The notes beneath the pieces were generated by a model. That model was not told where the DNA came from and searched no databases. It saw nothing but the letters and a program-made list of their open reading frames with translations. DNA of 64,000 nucleotides, from NCBI GenBank assembly GCA_019186945.1, contig JABAQJ010000006.1, positions 1-64,000 on the forward strand, in the 5' to 3' direction. The position numbers and the translations under genes are program-made. This document shows positions 42,949-53,300 of the stretch, in pieces. Each line of letters opens with the position of its first letter. Positions within the stretch are counted from its first letter, which is position 1. This stretch comes from Gemmatimonadaceae bacterium (lineage in GTDB: Bacteria; Gemmatimonadota; Gemmatimonadetes; Gemmatimonadales; Gemmatimonadaceae).

Positions 42949-44498
42949 GAGAGTTTCGCGCCCCGCTGGGCGCCGGTCATGTACGGGCCAAGTACCTCGG
43001 CGGACGCCTGCGCACGCGGCAACGTCACGACAATACGACCCTCGTACATGACGGCCACCCGATCCGCCAGCGCCAACACCTCCACCAGGTCCGCGGAGAC
43101 GAGAAGTATCGCTCGCCCTCCATCCCTCGCCGCCCGCAATCGTGCGTGTATGAACTCGATTGCTCCGACGTCCACGCCGCGGGTCGGTTGCGCGGCCAGA
43201 AGGACCGAGAAATCGCGTCCCATCTCGCGGGCGACCACGATCTTCTGTTGATTGCCGCCGGACAGGGCCCGTGCCGGAACGTCCGGGCGAGGCGGGCGGA
43301 TGTCGAACGCCTCGATCTGTCGATCGGCATTCCTGCGCACGCGATCGCGCTGCATGACGCCACGGTGGGCGAACCGGTGCTGAAGTCCGAGAATCAGATT
43401 GTCGGCAATCGAGTACTCGAGCACAAGGCCACGCCGCTGCCGGTCCTCGGGGATGTGCGAAATGCCGACGTCGGCACGCGCGCGCACGTCGAAAGCGACG
43501 ATCTCTCGTCCGTTCAGCCTGACGGAACCAGCCTCTGTGGGACGGAGTCCGGCAAGCGCCTCGATCAATTCGGTCTGGCCGTTTCCTTCGACGCCCGCGA
43601 TGCCGACGATCTCTCCTTCACGCACGACCAACGACACTCCATCGACGGCCGGTCGCTGCCGTGGCCTGGCGACGACGAGGTCGGTCACCTCCAGCGCCAC
43701 ACGGCGAGCGACATCCGGCACGGCGGCCCCGGGTGCATGGTCGCCGTGGCGAACGAGGTCGCCGGCCAGCACGACGTCGCGCCCCACCATCATCCGTGCG
43801 ATCGCCGCGGGCGTGGCATCCTGCGTCCGCAGGCACCCCACGGTCTCGCCAGCGCGCATCACGGTCACCGCATCCGAAATCTCCGCGACCTCGTCCAGCT
43901 TGTGCGTGATCACGACGACAGTGTCGCCCCGCGCCTTCAAAGTTCGCAGCACCGTCCAAAGCTCGCGCACCTCCGGTGGCGACAGCACTGCCGTCGGCTC
44001 ATCGAGGATGAGGATCCTCGCCCCGCGATAGAGAACCTTGAGGATCTCCACTCGCTGGGCTTCGCCGACGGAGAGAGCGTCCACGCGCCTGCTTGGATCC
44101 ACGCGGAGCCCGGTGCGCGCGCATAACGAGTTCACGGATTCGCTGGCGGCGGCCAGGTCCAGCCGTACGCCACGCGTCGGCTCCTGACCCAGCACCAGGT
44201 TCTCCGCCACGGTCAGCGTGGGGACGAGCATGAAGTGCTGGTGGACCATGCCGACTCCAGCCGCGATGGCGCGCCGCGTGTCCCAGCCGGTGACGTTCCT
44301 GCCATGGACACGCACCGTGCCAGCGTCCGGGACGAACAGCCCGGCGAGCACTCGCATGAGGGTCGACTTGCCGGCGCCATTCTCGCCCACGACAGCGTGT
44401 ATCTCGCCCGCGCCGACAGAGAGGTTCGCGTCGCGATTGGCCTCGACACTCCCGAACCGCTTGACGATGTGGATCGCTTCGAGCGCGGAGTCGGTCAT
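42945..44498 (-). CDS. ABC transporter ATPase, nucleoside/BMP type, two ABC domains
   Basis: A 517-residue protein with two fused ATP-binding domains, as in sugar and nucleoside importers (YufO/NupO, RbsA). The first domain has GENGAGKST at about 37-45, ILILDEPTAVLSPPE and an H-loop in VVITHKLDEV. The second has a weaker Walker A (GIAGVEGNGQTELI), an intact signature (LSGGNQQK) and LLAAQPTRGVDVG. An asymmetric second site of this kind is normal in the family. The ATG overlaps the stop of the binding-protein gene. Confidence 0.92.
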   Translation of the reverse strand: MTDSALEAIHIVKRFGSVEANRDANLSVGAGEIHAVVGENGAGKSTLMRVLAGLFVPDAGTVRVHGRNVTGWDTRRAIAAGVGMVHQHFMLVPTLTVAENLVLGQEPTRGVRLDLAAASESVNSLCARTGLRVDPSRRVDALSVGEAQRVEILKVLYRGARILILDEPTAVLSPPEVRELWTVLRTLKARGDTVVVITHKLDEVAEISDAVTVMRAGETVGCLRTQDATPAAIARMMVGRDVVLAGDLVRHGDHAPGAAVPDVARRVALEVTDLVVARPRQRPAVDGVSLVVREGEIVGIAGVEGNGQTELIEALAGLRPTEAGSVRLNGREIVAFDVRARADVGISHIPEDRQRRGLVLEYSIADNLILGLQHRFAHRGVMQRDRVRRNADRQIEAFDIRPPRPDVPARALSGGNQQKIVVAREMGRDFSVLLAAQPTRGVDVGAIEFIHARLRAARDGGRAILLVSADLVEVLALADRVAVMYEGRIVVTLPRAQASAEVLGPYMTGAQRGAKLS

Positions 44499-45532
44499 CG
44501 CGTGCTCGGCACCGTGATGCGGCCCGCGATGACGTCCTGCCGCAACGCCTCCACCCTCGCACGCACCGAATCCGGGATCAACGCCCTGTTGTGTTCGTCG
44601 TACACGTAGTCCACACCCTGCTCGGCAAGGCCCAGCTGAAAGACCCCGCCACGGAACGTACCGCCCTTCACCTGCTCGATCGTCCTGAAAACCGCCGCGT
44701 CCACGCCCTTGACCATCGACGTGAGAATGAACCCGGGCGCTTCGCCGTACTGATCGGCGTCCACGCCGATTGCGAGCTTCCCTCGACGGCGGGCGGCCTC
44801 GAACACGCCCAGACCGGTCGAACCCGATGCCTGGAAGATCACGTCCACACCGGACTGGTATTGCGACAGCGCCAGTTCCAGGCCCTTGCCGGGATTGCGG
44901 AACGCCTCCGGCGTGACACCGGCGTACTGGGCGATGACCGTGCAGTCGGCACAGACCGCGCGTACGCCTGCGCGATACCCCGCCTCGAACTTGTGAATGA
45001 GGGGGAAGTCCATGCCGCCCACGAAGCCTAACGTCTTCGATCGGCTCACGAGCGCCGCCAGGGCGCCGACGAGAAACGAGCCCTCCTCCTCGCGGAACTT
45101 GAGCGCGGCAAGGTTCGGCGGGAGAGCAAGGGGCTGCCCTTTCGAGTCCGTCGGCACGGCATAGTCGACGCCGGCGAAGCGTGTGTTCGGATACTCCCTT
45201 GCCAGCTGCGTCAGGTCGTCGCTGAAGATGAAGCCGACGCCGATCACCAGGTCCATTCCCTCGGCCGCCAACACCCGCAATCCTGCCTCGCGGTCCGATC
45301 CCTCGCCAGGTTCAACAAACCGTACGTGCGCTCCCAGTTCACGGACCGCACGCTCGGCGCCGGCGTACGCACCATCGTTGAAAGACTTGTCCCCGCGCCC
45401 GCCAAGGTCGAATACCACGCCAACGTTCACAGCGCCGCTAGTCGCGCCGACTTCCGCGCCGGCGGGCCGCACCAGCAGGAGCCCGACGTGAATCGCGAAC
45501 AGCGCCGCGGCAAGGATGATGAGCCTACGCAT
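44495..45532 (-). CDS. BMP family (nucleoside-binding) ABC substrate-binding protein
   Basis: A periplasmic binding protein of 345 residues from the basic membrane protein/Med family, which usually binds purine nucleosides. The signal peptide is LIILAAALFAIHVGLLLV. Signatures are VGVVFDLGGRGDKSFND at about 38-54, ITVIGVGFIFSD-type strand (LVIGVGFIFSDDL), KTLGFVGGMDFPLIHKFEAGY and VDVIFQASGSTGLGVFEAA. No lipobox cysteine is seen. It heads the four-gene importer operon, with MFS as a likely fifth gene. Confidence 0.92.
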   Translation of the reverse strand: MRRLIILAAALFAIHVGLLLVRPAGAEVGATSGAVNVGVVFDLGGRGDKSFNDGAYAGAERAVRELGAHVRFVEPGEGSDREAGLRVLAAEGMDLVIGVGFIFSDDLTQLAREYPNTRFAGVDYAVPTDSKGQPLALPPNLAALKFREEEGSFLVGALAALVSRSKTLGFVGGMDFPLIHKFEAGYRAGVRAVCADCTVIAQYAGVTPEAFRNPGKGLELALSQYQSGVDVIFQASGSTGLGVFEAARRRGKLAIGVDADQYGEAPGFILTSMVKGVDAAVFRTIEQVKGGTFRGGVFQLGLAEQGVDYVYDEHNRALIPDSVRARVEALRQDVIAGRITVPSTR

Positions 45533-45608
45533 GGAGCGAAAAAGGTCGTGCCACGCCAGGAACGGGGCAAGGTTGGCGGATGCGCTGGCCGCTCCGCATA
45601 ACGAGCCG

Positions 45609-46310
45609 TTACTTCCGGGTCGTGTCGACCCTTGCCGGCGGCGTCACCATGCCAGGCGGAACGATCGATTCCAGCACGCGCGCGCTGCGAATGAAGTCCA
45701 GGTCCGGGAAGTTGCGTTCCAGGTACGTGTTGCCACGTTGCATGATCTCGCGCTGGTCCGGCCCAAACCCGGCAGGCGGCCCCTCGCCATAGCCCGAATA
45801 CAACGAATCGACGACCGCCATCCCGTCCACGACTTCGCCGAAGGGCGAGAAACCCATCCCGTCGAGCTGCGAGTTGTTCACCAGGTTCACGAACAGCTGG
45901 GCCGCACGCGTGTTCGGCCCCATGGTCGCGAAGACCACCGTGCCGCGCGCGTTGCTGTGCGCCACCGAATCGTCGGCGATGTAAAGCTTGTCCCACGCGG
46001 CGTTGACGGCTGGATCCCCGTGCGCACCCCACTGCACCACGAAACCGGGCACGACACGGAAGAAGCGGTTGCCATCGTAGTAGCCGTTCTTTACCAGCTG
46101 GTAGAAGCGATCCACTCCCTTTGGAGACCAGCTTCGACGCGCCTCGACCACGAACGGCCCTCGGCTCGTCTCGAACGTAACCCGGAAGAGATCCGGCGCC
46201 CTGGCTGGAGTCGCGTCCCTGGGCGGCATCAGCCCCTTGGACGAGGAGCCGCTGTCGCACGAAATGGCGAGGAGGGACAGACAGATCGGAACGAACCGGC
46301 GAGCAAGCAT
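45609..46310 (-). CDS. Cyclophilin-type peptidyl-prolyl isomerase lipoprotein
   Basis: A 233-residue periplasmic folding catalyst. The N-terminal signal ends in LLAISC (lipobox cysteine at 18), so it should be membrane-anchored. The cyclophilin fold is seen in TSRGPFVVEARRSWSPKGVD, YDGNRFFRVVPGFVVQWGAHGD, RGTVVFATMGPNTRAAQLFVN and DGMGFSPFGEVVDGM; active-site arginine and phenylalanine lie in RFFRV and QLFVN. It follows the Ycf48-like gene by 25 bases and is probably co-transcribed with it. Confidence 0.9.
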   Translation of the reverse strand: MLARRFVPICLSLLAISCDSGSSSKGLMPPRDATPARAPDLFRVTFETSRGPFVVEARRSWSPKGVDRFYQLVKNGYYDGNRFFRVVPGFVVQWGAHGDPAVNAAWDKLYIADDSVAHSNARGTVVFATMGPNTRAAQLFVNLVNNSQLDGMGFSPFGEVVDGMAVVDSLYSGYGEGPPAGFGPDQREIMQRGNTYLERNFPDLDFIRSARVLESIVPPGMVTPPARVDTTRK

Positions 46311-46335
46311 ACGAGGTGGGTTGGTGTTCCTGCCG

Positions 46336-47373
46336 CTATCGGGCTTTCAACTGGCGAGTATCCAGGCGCGCCAGAGCACCGCGATCGCCCACGGCGAACG
46401 CCATTCCGTTAGGCGCGATACTGACCGCGTTGAACCCTTGTGGATTGAGCGACGTCCATGAGCGCCCGCCATCGAACGATACATCCGTCCCGTTGGTTCC
46501 GACTGCGAGCGCGAGACCAGCGGGAGTCACTGCCGCGCCGGAACGATAGCCGCTCACCATGCTCCTCGCCGGCGTCCAGGACACGCCGCCATCGCCAGTC
46601 ACCGCGGCTGTGGCGCGCGTGGAGTCCGGTGCACGGTAGTTCCCGCCAACCGCGATGCCCGAGCGGGCATTCTGGAACGCCAGCGAAAAGATTCCGTTGA
46701 CTCCATTCCCGCTCTGAATTGGGACATCCACGGCCGTCCAGGACTTCCCCCAATCGGTCGAGCGATGGACCCTCGCCGCGCTCGCCCCGCTACCGATCAG
46801 CGCCACACCGTCGGGCAGAAGGACGAGCGAGGTGCCGCTGGCCGCGAATGCGGCTTCACCGTCCCGCGTCGGCGGCCGGGAGGCGGCAGGCGCTTCCTGC
46901 CAGGTCGCGCCACCGTCGGAGGTCACGAGCAGAGCGAAGTGCCCGCCAATCGGATCGGCGAGCGCCATTCCGCGGCGGCTGTCCCAGAAGGCGATGGCGT
47001 CGATGAAGACCGCCGTATCCGCCGCTTGATACCTCAGCGACCACGTCTTGCCTCCGTCCGTGGTCATCCAGATGCGGCCGGCAGTGGCGCCGGCAAAGGC
47101 CACCTGTTCGCTCGAGGCGTGGAGCGAGCGGATATCGAAGCGCGCGGCGCCCGGGATCGTGCCTGTAGTCCAGGTTGCCCCGCCGTCGACCGATCGCAGG
47201 AATGTGCCTTGGGAACCGGTCGCCCAAATCACCCGGTCATTGACGACGTGCAGTCCACGAAACGAGGCCGTGGACGCGATGGGCAGTGACTGCCATGTAG
47301 TCTGCGCCGGCAACGCCGCCGAAATGAGCAGCGTCGCGACCACGGAGAGCCTGCATGTTGAGGTAGCGCGCAC
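46336..47373 (-). CDS. Ycf48/BNR-repeat-like exported protein
   Basis: A 345-residue beta-propeller protein with signal peptide (RLSVVATLLISAALPAQ). Repeats of the type SVDGGATW, TTDGGKTW, TSDGGATW, STDWGKSW, TGDGGVSW and SFDGGRSW (six blades) identify it as a sortilin/Ycf48-like fold. In phototrophs Ycf48 assists photosystem II assembly; in heterotrophs such proteins are of unknown role and often labelled oxidoreductase without evidence. The GTG at 47373 puts the signal peptide at the N-terminus; the frame is open to 47529. It is divergent from nadB. Confidence 0.8.
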   Translation of the reverse strand: MRATSTCRLSVVATLLISAALPAQTTWQSLPIASTASFRGLHVVNDRVIWATGSQGTFLRSVDGGATWTTGTIPGAARFDIRSLHASSEQVAFAGATAGRIWMTTDGGKTWSLRYQAADTAVFIDAIAFWDSRRGMALADPIGGHFALLVTSDGGATWQEAPAASRPPTRDGEAAFAASGTSLVLLPDGVALIGSGASAARVHRSTDWGKSWTAVDVPIQSGNGVNGIFSLAFQNARSGIAVGGNYRAPDSTRATAAVTGDGGVSWTPARSMVSGYRSGAAVTPAGLALAVGTNGTDVSFDGGRSWTSLNPQGFNAVSIAPNGMAFAVGDRGALARLDTRQLKAR

Positions 47374-47463
47374 GGGGCCAGGATTGGGCGTGAAGGGGAG
47401 ACGAGCGCGAAATCTGCAACGAAGCGTGGTTACTTTGACAGCGCCCCGAAGCGGAGAATCCGG

Positions 47464-48981
47464 ATGAGTGTGGCATCGCTGCTGAAGGTCCGGTATCTGG
47501 TCGTGGGGAGCGGCGTTGCCGGGCTGCACACTGCGTGGCGCGCGTGTGAAAGCGGTGACGTGACCCTCCTCACGAAACGCTCGCTGTTCGACAGCGCCAC
47601 GTCGTACGCGCAGGGCGGAATCGCTGCGGCGTTAGGTGCGGGCGATTCGCCCGAACTTCATCGCCAGGACACGCTGGCCGCCGGTGCCGCGCTGTGCGAC
47701 CGCGAGGCGGTGGAGGTCCTGGTCGAGGAAGGACCGACGAGGGTCCGCGAGTTGCAGCTCGCAGGTGCGCGGTTCGACCTCACGCCCACCGGGCGCCTGG
47801 AACTGGGTCGCGAGGCCGCGCACTCACGGCGCCGCATCGTTCATGCGCAAGGAGACCGCACGGGCGCCGAGGTCGCGCGCACGCTGGTCGCGCGCGTCCT
47901 GGAACACAAGCGCGTGAGCGTCCTGGAACACGCCCGCGCCCTCGACCTGATCGTCGAACGCGGTCGCTGCGCTGGCGTTCGGGCCAGCGTCCTCGGTCAG
48001 CCGGTCGAGATTCGTGCCGACGCCACGGTACTGGCAACCGGCGGGTGCGGACAGGTCTACCGGTACACCACGAACCCGATCGTAGCTACGGGCGATGGCT
48101 TCGCGGTGGCGCATCGTGCCGGAGTGAAGCTGGCGGACATGGAGTTCGTGCAATTCCACCCGACGGCGCTCGCCACGCCTGAGAACCCCCTGGCGTTGGT
48201 GTCGGAAGCGGTCCGCGGCGAAGGAGCAACGCTCCTCAACTCCAGGTATCGCCGCTTCATGCCAGGGAGACACAAGCTCGCGGAACTCGCCCCACGGGAC
48301 ATCGTCGCGCGCGAAATCTTTCGTGAACAGCAGGATGGCGGCCAAGTCTGGCTGGACGCACGAGTGCTCGGCGCGTCCTTCCCCGCGCGCTTTCCCGGCA
48401 TCTTCGCCCTTTGCAAGGCACGTGGGATCGACCCGCGCACGACTCTGATCCCAGTCACTCCTGCCGCCCACTACATGATGGGTGGCGTCGTGACCGATCT
48501 CGCTGGAAGGGCCAGCATGCCCGGATTGTGGGCCTGCGGCGAGGTCGCGCGCACGGGAGTGCATGGCGCGAATCGGCTGGCGTCCAACTCGCTCCTCGAA
48601 GGCCTGGTGTTCGCCGAACGGGTGGCACGGGATCTGGCGATGGCGCCGAAGGAAGCAGCGCCACGCCGGGGTGGAAGCTGGAAGGTACCGGCATTGGAAG
48701 ATCGCGGGGCCGCCCAAGTCGCAGTAGATCGCATCCGTGACGCGATGTGGCGTTACGCCGGCATCGATCGGGACGCCGATGGCCTGCGAGCATGCCTGGC
48801 CACCCTGGACGACGTCACCGATCGCCTGCCTGCCGGCGCCACCGAAGAACAGAACATGGCGGATACTGCACGTATGATCGCGCTTGCAGCCTTGGAGCGG
48901 AGAGAATCGCGAGGTGGACACCACCGCAGCGACTTTCCGAAGCTTCGTCGCGGCTGGGCAACCCGACACATCGAGTTCTGA
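47464..48981 (+). CDS. nadB: L-aspartate oxidase
   Basis: The FAD enzyme for the first step of de novo NAD synthesis, oxidising L-aspartate to iminoaspartate for NadA. It has 505 residues. FAD binding is at VVGSGVAGLHTAWRA (residues 13-27); TKRSLFDSATSYAQGGIAAAL, DMEFVQFHPTAL, HYMMGGVVTDLAGRASMPGL and GANRLASNSLLEGLVF are diagnostic for NadB against succinate dehydrogenase. ATG at 47464 follows CGGAGAAT. nadA begins at the right end of the window, 15 kb away, so the pair is not in one operon. Confidence 0.95.
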   Translation: MSVASLLKVRYLVVGSGVAGLHTAWRACESGDVTLLTKRSLFDSATSYAQGGIAAALGAGDSPELHRQDTLAAGAALCDREAVEVLVEEGPTRVRELQLAGARFDLTPTGRLELGREAAHSRRRIVHAQGDRTGAEVARTLVARVLEHKRVSVLEHARALDLIVERGRCAGVRASVLGQPVEIRADATVLATGGCGQVYRYTTNPIVATGDGFAVAHRAGVKLADMEFVQFHPTALATPENPLALVSEAVRGEGATLLNSRYRRFMPGRHKLAELAPRDIVAREIFREQQDGGQVWLDARVLGASFPARFPGIFALCKARGIDPRTTLIPVTPAAHYMMGGVVTDLAGRASMPGLWACGEVARTGVHGANRLASNSLLEGLVFAERVARDLAMAPKEAAPRRGGSWKVPALEDRGAAQVAVDRIRDAMWRYAGIDRDADGLRACLATLDDVTDRLPAGATEEQNMADTARMIALAALERRESRGGHHRSDFPKLRRGWATRHIEF

Positions 48982-49054
48982 CGCGGGCGGCGCCTGAACC
49001 CCCAGCCTGCGGGAGACCAACTCCTGTTACCCGATCCCCCTGCGCCCAGCCGGC

Positions 49055-49939
49055 CTACCCTCTCCCGATTTTCCCTCGGGCGAATGGCCGGGTGAACGCC
49101 GCCGGCGGATTGTGCCCTCCCGCCAGTTCGTACGCTCTCCGGTACAGCGCCTGTGCGTTTTCCATCTGCCCCATCTGCTCGTAAGTCATCGCTAGCAGGC
49201 AATGGAAAAACGGATCGTTTCGGTTCCCATCCAGTTCCAGCGCCTTGCGCAGGTCCGCTTCCGCCTTCACCAAATCCCCGGTATACAGCGCGACGTAAGC
49301 CGTCAGGTACGGGAAGAATCGCTCCTGCTGCTCCGCCATCTTCGGATCCGAATCCAGGGCTGCCCTTGCTGCGGCGACGTGCTGTTCGGCCGCCGCCTTG
49401 TCTCCACGGCGTGCCGCGATGCGTGCCAAGGCATGGGCAAGGCGGAAGTCCCACAAACTCTTGGGGTGCGTCCTGGGTTCTGGCTCCTTCAATCCCAGTT
49501 CGCTTCCGCGACGGTAGTACCGCTCGGCGGTATCCAGGTCGCCTGCGTCGATGCATACCCGCGCCGCCTCATTCGCCATCTCCCCTTGCTGATAAAACGC
49601 ATTCTGGGGTTCGGCGCGCTCACGCGTTACCCAGTAGGAGATCACTTGCTCCTCCAGTCGCACGGTGTTGGCGCAGTCGCCATCGAACGCGTATGACATG
49701 GCCATTGCCCGCTGAGCCTGCGCTTTCGCGGCCGGGTCCGGGGCATTGTCGATCAGCGCCTGGAAGATCTCTCGCGCCCTGGAGGTCTCGCCCTGCGAAT
49801 CGCGCCTCGATGCCTCCCGGAGGCTGTCGGCGCGTGGAGTGCGCGCACCACCCCCCTGCGCGTACACGGGGGCGGCGATGAGCACCATGACCAGGACGAG
49901 GACATGGGCGACTCGATTGCGGGGTCGTTCGTATCGCAT
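49055..49939 (-). CDS. Exported tetratricopeptide-repeat protein
   Basis: A 294-residue periplasmic protein with signal peptide (VLVLVMVLIAAPVYAQ). Several helical repeats of TPR type follow, for example AREIFQALIDNAPDPAAKAQ, CIDAGDLDTAERYYRRGSEL, VALYTGDLVKAEADLRKALEL and CLLAMTYEQMGQMENAQALYRR. Such domains mediate protein contacts. No enzyme domain is visible. The ATG at 49939 places it divergent from the cyclase-encapsulin operon, sharing its upstream region. Confidence 0.75.
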   Translation of the reverse strand: MRYERPRNRVAHVLVLVMVLIAAPVYAQGGGARTPRADSLREASRRDSQGETSRAREIFQALIDNAPDPAAKAQAQRAMAMSYAFDGDCANTVRLEEQVISYWVTRERAEPQNAFYQQGEMANEAARVCIDAGDLDTAERYYRRGSELGLKEPEPRTHPKSLWDFRLAHALARIAARRGDKAAAEQHVAAARAALDSDPKMAEQQERFFPYLTAYVALYTGDLVKAEADLRKALELDGNRNDPFFHCLLAMTYEQMGQMENAQALYRRAYELAGGHNPPAAFTRPFARGKIGRG

Positions 49940-50345
49940 ATCGGGCTCCGGGGGATCTGATGCAGTGGCGTCGGTGGATGCCCACGGGTTGCATCTGCCG
50001 TCGCGCCGATGATCGAGGCACCGCCGAGCGGATGGACAGAAGTCTGACGCGCGGCCCTCCTAGCGATCATCCGCGGTGTGCCGTAAAGTGTTTGACTTGA
50101 AAACCACATTTCCAAATGTCGAGTCGCGCTGCGGCTAAAAACACGCCGATCTCGCGTCCGCTACCGAAACTCGTTCCTCGTGGCACTACGCGGAGCCGGG
50201 ACGTGCTGCTGTCGCACACTGGTCGCGGTTCTGAAGAAGCGGCAGAGGCCGATCCCGCGCAATTGGTCGTCCGAGCGCTTGCAATCCTCGACGATGAGAT
50301 CGCGAGTTGGTGCGAGCGTCGGGAGATAGCTGCCAGGACATCACC
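49940..50345. other. Divergent leader region upstream of the cyclase-encapsulin operon
   Basis: About 400 bases between the TPR gene and the cyclase gene. It holds an AT-rich block at 50085-50120 with a TTGACT box (50092-50097) and an inverted repeat at 50106-50119, and a possible small gene at 50116-50349. The rest shows no recognisable feature. Confidence 0.45.
50106..50119. promoter_or_regulatory. AT-rich inverted repeat ACATTT-CC-AAATGT, possible operator
   Basis: Two perfect 6-bp arms with a 2-bp centre lie in AT-rich DNA that contrasts with its surroundings. A TTGACT box lies nine bases upstream, so a dimeric regulator bound here could cover a promoter for the operon that follows. The ATG of the small open frame at 50116 lies inside it. 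Confidence 0.4.
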
Positions 50346-50349
50346 GTGA
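50116..50349 (+). CDS. Possible small protein preceding the cyclase gene
   Basis: A 77-residue frame, basic at the N-terminus and with a C-terminal helix (LVVRALAILDDEIASWCERR). Its TGA overlaps the likely GTG start of the cyclase gene (GTGA at 50346-50349), the layout of coupled genes. Against it: no ribosome site, an ATG inside a palindrome and no recognisable family. It may be a leader peptide or chance. Confidence 0.3.
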   Translation: MSSRAAAKNTPISRPLPKLVPRGTTRSRDVLLSHTGRGSEEAAEADPAQLVVRALAILDDEIASWCERREIAARTSP

Positions 50350-53300
50350 TCTGCGTTGCCTGCGGGTTCTCGAACGGTCCCACGGCTCGCTTCTGTTCCG
50401 GCTGCGGACGACCGATCGAAGTGGCGATTTCGGCGACCCCGACCGGCGAGCGGCGGCAGTTGACGGTGCTCATGTGCGACGTCGTCGGGTCTACCGCGCT
50501 GTCCCAGTCGCTCGATCCGGAAGATCTGCGCGATCTTCTCGAAGACTACCAGCGGGTCTGCGCGGAGGCGGTCAGGCGGCACGACGGGCACATTGCGCAG
50601 TACCTGGGCGATGGAGTCCTCATCTACTTCGGCTATCCCCTGGCGCATGAGGACGACGCGCGCCGCGCGGTCCGCTGCGGGTTGGACATCCTGGGTGCGA
50701 TGGCCGGGCTGACCAGCGCTGCGGTCAAGCGAACGGGGGCGAAGCTGGCGATCAGGACCGGGATCCATACCGGCCGTGTCGTCGTGGGTGCGGTAGGGAC
50801 GGGTGCGCGCATGCAAAGTCTTGCACAGGGAGAAACGCCGAACATCGCGGCGCGCGTCCAGGCCTCGGCGGATCCCGGAACGCTCGTGGTGAGCGATGCG
50901 ACCTGGCGAATCGTCAAGGGGTACTTTCGCGGCGAGCCACACGACGGGCGCGAGCTGAAAGGCGTCGCCCGGCCGACGAGGCTGTGGCGCGTGATCGGAA
51001 CGACGGGCGCCGAGTCACGTCTGGAGAGTGCGATCGAGCTGACGGGATATGTCGGACGCGATCTGGAGCGTCGTGCACTCGGCGAGGCGTGGAATGCAGT
51101 GAAATCGGGATCGTCGCGCTTCGTGACCTTGCGCGGTGAAGCCGGTATCGGCAAGTCGCGACTGGTGCAGGAGTTCACGCGGGGAATTGCGAGCGCGGAC
51201 GTGGATATCCTGACGATGCGCTGCACGCCGTACTCGCAGAACAGCGCCTTCCTGCCGATCACCGAACTGATCGAGCGAAGACTGAGGCTGGATCGCTCGC
51301 TGGACGTCCAGGAGCGGCTCGAACGGCTCGACGCTCGCCTCGTCGAGCTGGGGATAACCGCACCGGATGCGGCGCCACTGCTGGCGGCGCTGCTGTCCCT
51401 GCCGGCGGACGAGCGTTACCCGCCCTTCGTGATCTCGCCGATCCGTCGTCGCTCTCGCACGCTCGACGTTCTCGTCGCGGCACTGCAGGCGCTGGCGTCG
51501 AGCCGGCCGACGATTCTCGTGGCCGAGGATCTGCACTGGTCGGACCCGTCGACGCTGGAATTGTTGCAGCTGATGGTGAACTCGGCGCCGACCTTGCCGC
51601 TCCTCGGGTTGTTTACCGGGCGTCCCGAGTTCCAGCCGTCATGGAGTGCTGCCACTGCCGCGGTGTCGATCGATCTGTCGCGCCTCGACGACTCGGAGGT
51701 GGAGGCGGTGGTGCGAGGCGTCGCGCACGGGAAACCGCTCCCCGGTGAGGTCATGCGGGAGATTGCGCTGCGGTGCGACGGCGTGCCGCTTTTCGCGGAA
51801 GAGGTCGCACACGCGGTGCTCGAAAGCGGCGTCCTCGAGGAGCGCGACGATGCCTGGGAACTGACAGGCCCGCTCCCAACCGGTCTGGTCCCCGCCAGCG
51901 TCGATGCCTCGCTGATGGCGCGCATCGACAGACTCGGGGACGCGCGCGCCACCGCGCAGCTCGCGGCGACCATCGGTCGCGAATTCTCCTACGCGTTGCT
52001 CCGCGCAGTCAGCGACCGCGACGAAGTCGCGCTGGGCGACGACCTGCAACGGATCGTGGGCGCCGGGCTCGCCTGGCAGACGTCGACGGGGGATGACGAG
52101 ACGTTCGTCTTTAAGCATGTGCTCGTGCAGGTAGCGGCATACGAATCGCTTCTGCGTTCGAAGCGTCAGCGCTACCACGACCGAATCGCGCGCGTCCTTC
52201 AGGAGCAGTTTCCGCAGCTCGCAACGGAGCAACCGGAACTGATCGCACAGCACCTGACTGGCGCCGGCCAGTTCGAGCAGGCTATCGGTTTCTGGGAAGC
52301 CGCGGGCCATCGCGCCATCGCGCGGACGGCGATGCACGAAGCGGCGGCGCATCTGCGCCACGCCATCGACGCTGTCGCCAGACTCCCGGAAGATCCGCGA
52401 TGGCTCGAACGGGAGCTGGATCTGCAGAACGATATCGCGCCGGTCCTGATGACCGTGCATGGATGGGGAGCGACTCACGTCCGCCAGGCCTGCGAACGGG
52501 CCCGCGACCTCGCCATCAGGCTCGGACGCTACGACAAGATCTATCCCGCCGCATGGGGGCTGTGGACCTACTACTTCCTTCGCGGCGAAATGGCGGAAGC
52601 CGCCGTGACGGCGAGATCGGCGCACGAAATGGCGGAAGCCTCCGGCATCCCGATGATCCAGGTGACGGGACGGCATGCCACGGCCTACACGCATCTCTAT
52701 CGTGGCGAATTCGAGGAGGCGCTACGCGAGGCGGACGCCGGCCTTGCGCTGTTCGATCTGGAGCAGGAGCGGACGCTGGCTGCAACATTCCAGCTCTCCT
52801 CGTCGGTTGCGCTGCGTACGGCGCGCGCGACAGCGCTCTGGATGCTTGGACGACTGGATGAAGCCGGACGCGAGCGCCAACGCATGGTGAGGCTTGCCCG
52901 CGAGCTGGATCACGTTCCCAGTCTCGCTGCCGGGCTCGCATTCCAGTTGCACTGTACTCTATGCGCCGGGTGGCACGAACGCGACGTCGACGAACTCATC
53001 GCCGTCGCCGACGAGTTGCGCACGTTATGCAGGGACGAAGGTTTCTTCCTCTGGTACGCGGTCGCTGTCACGTACAGAGGCGCCGCAGCAGCGATCACGG
53101 GCGACACCGCCTTGGCCTGTACGCTGATGCGCGACGGTCTCGCCGAGTTCGTCCAGACAGGCGCACGCCTGACGCTGGTGCCGATGAACATGATGTGCGC
53201 GGAAGCGCGCATGCTGCTCGGCGAGGACGTGGAGCCGTCGCGGCTGCTCGACGATGCCCAAGCCGAGGCGGACGCACGGGACGAGCGGATGTGGGAGCCG

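Noticed and set aside
47374-47463. TTGACA-containing promoter for nadB
   Set aside because: A TTTGACA word is present about 30 bases before the start, but nothing like a -10 element follows at usable spacing.
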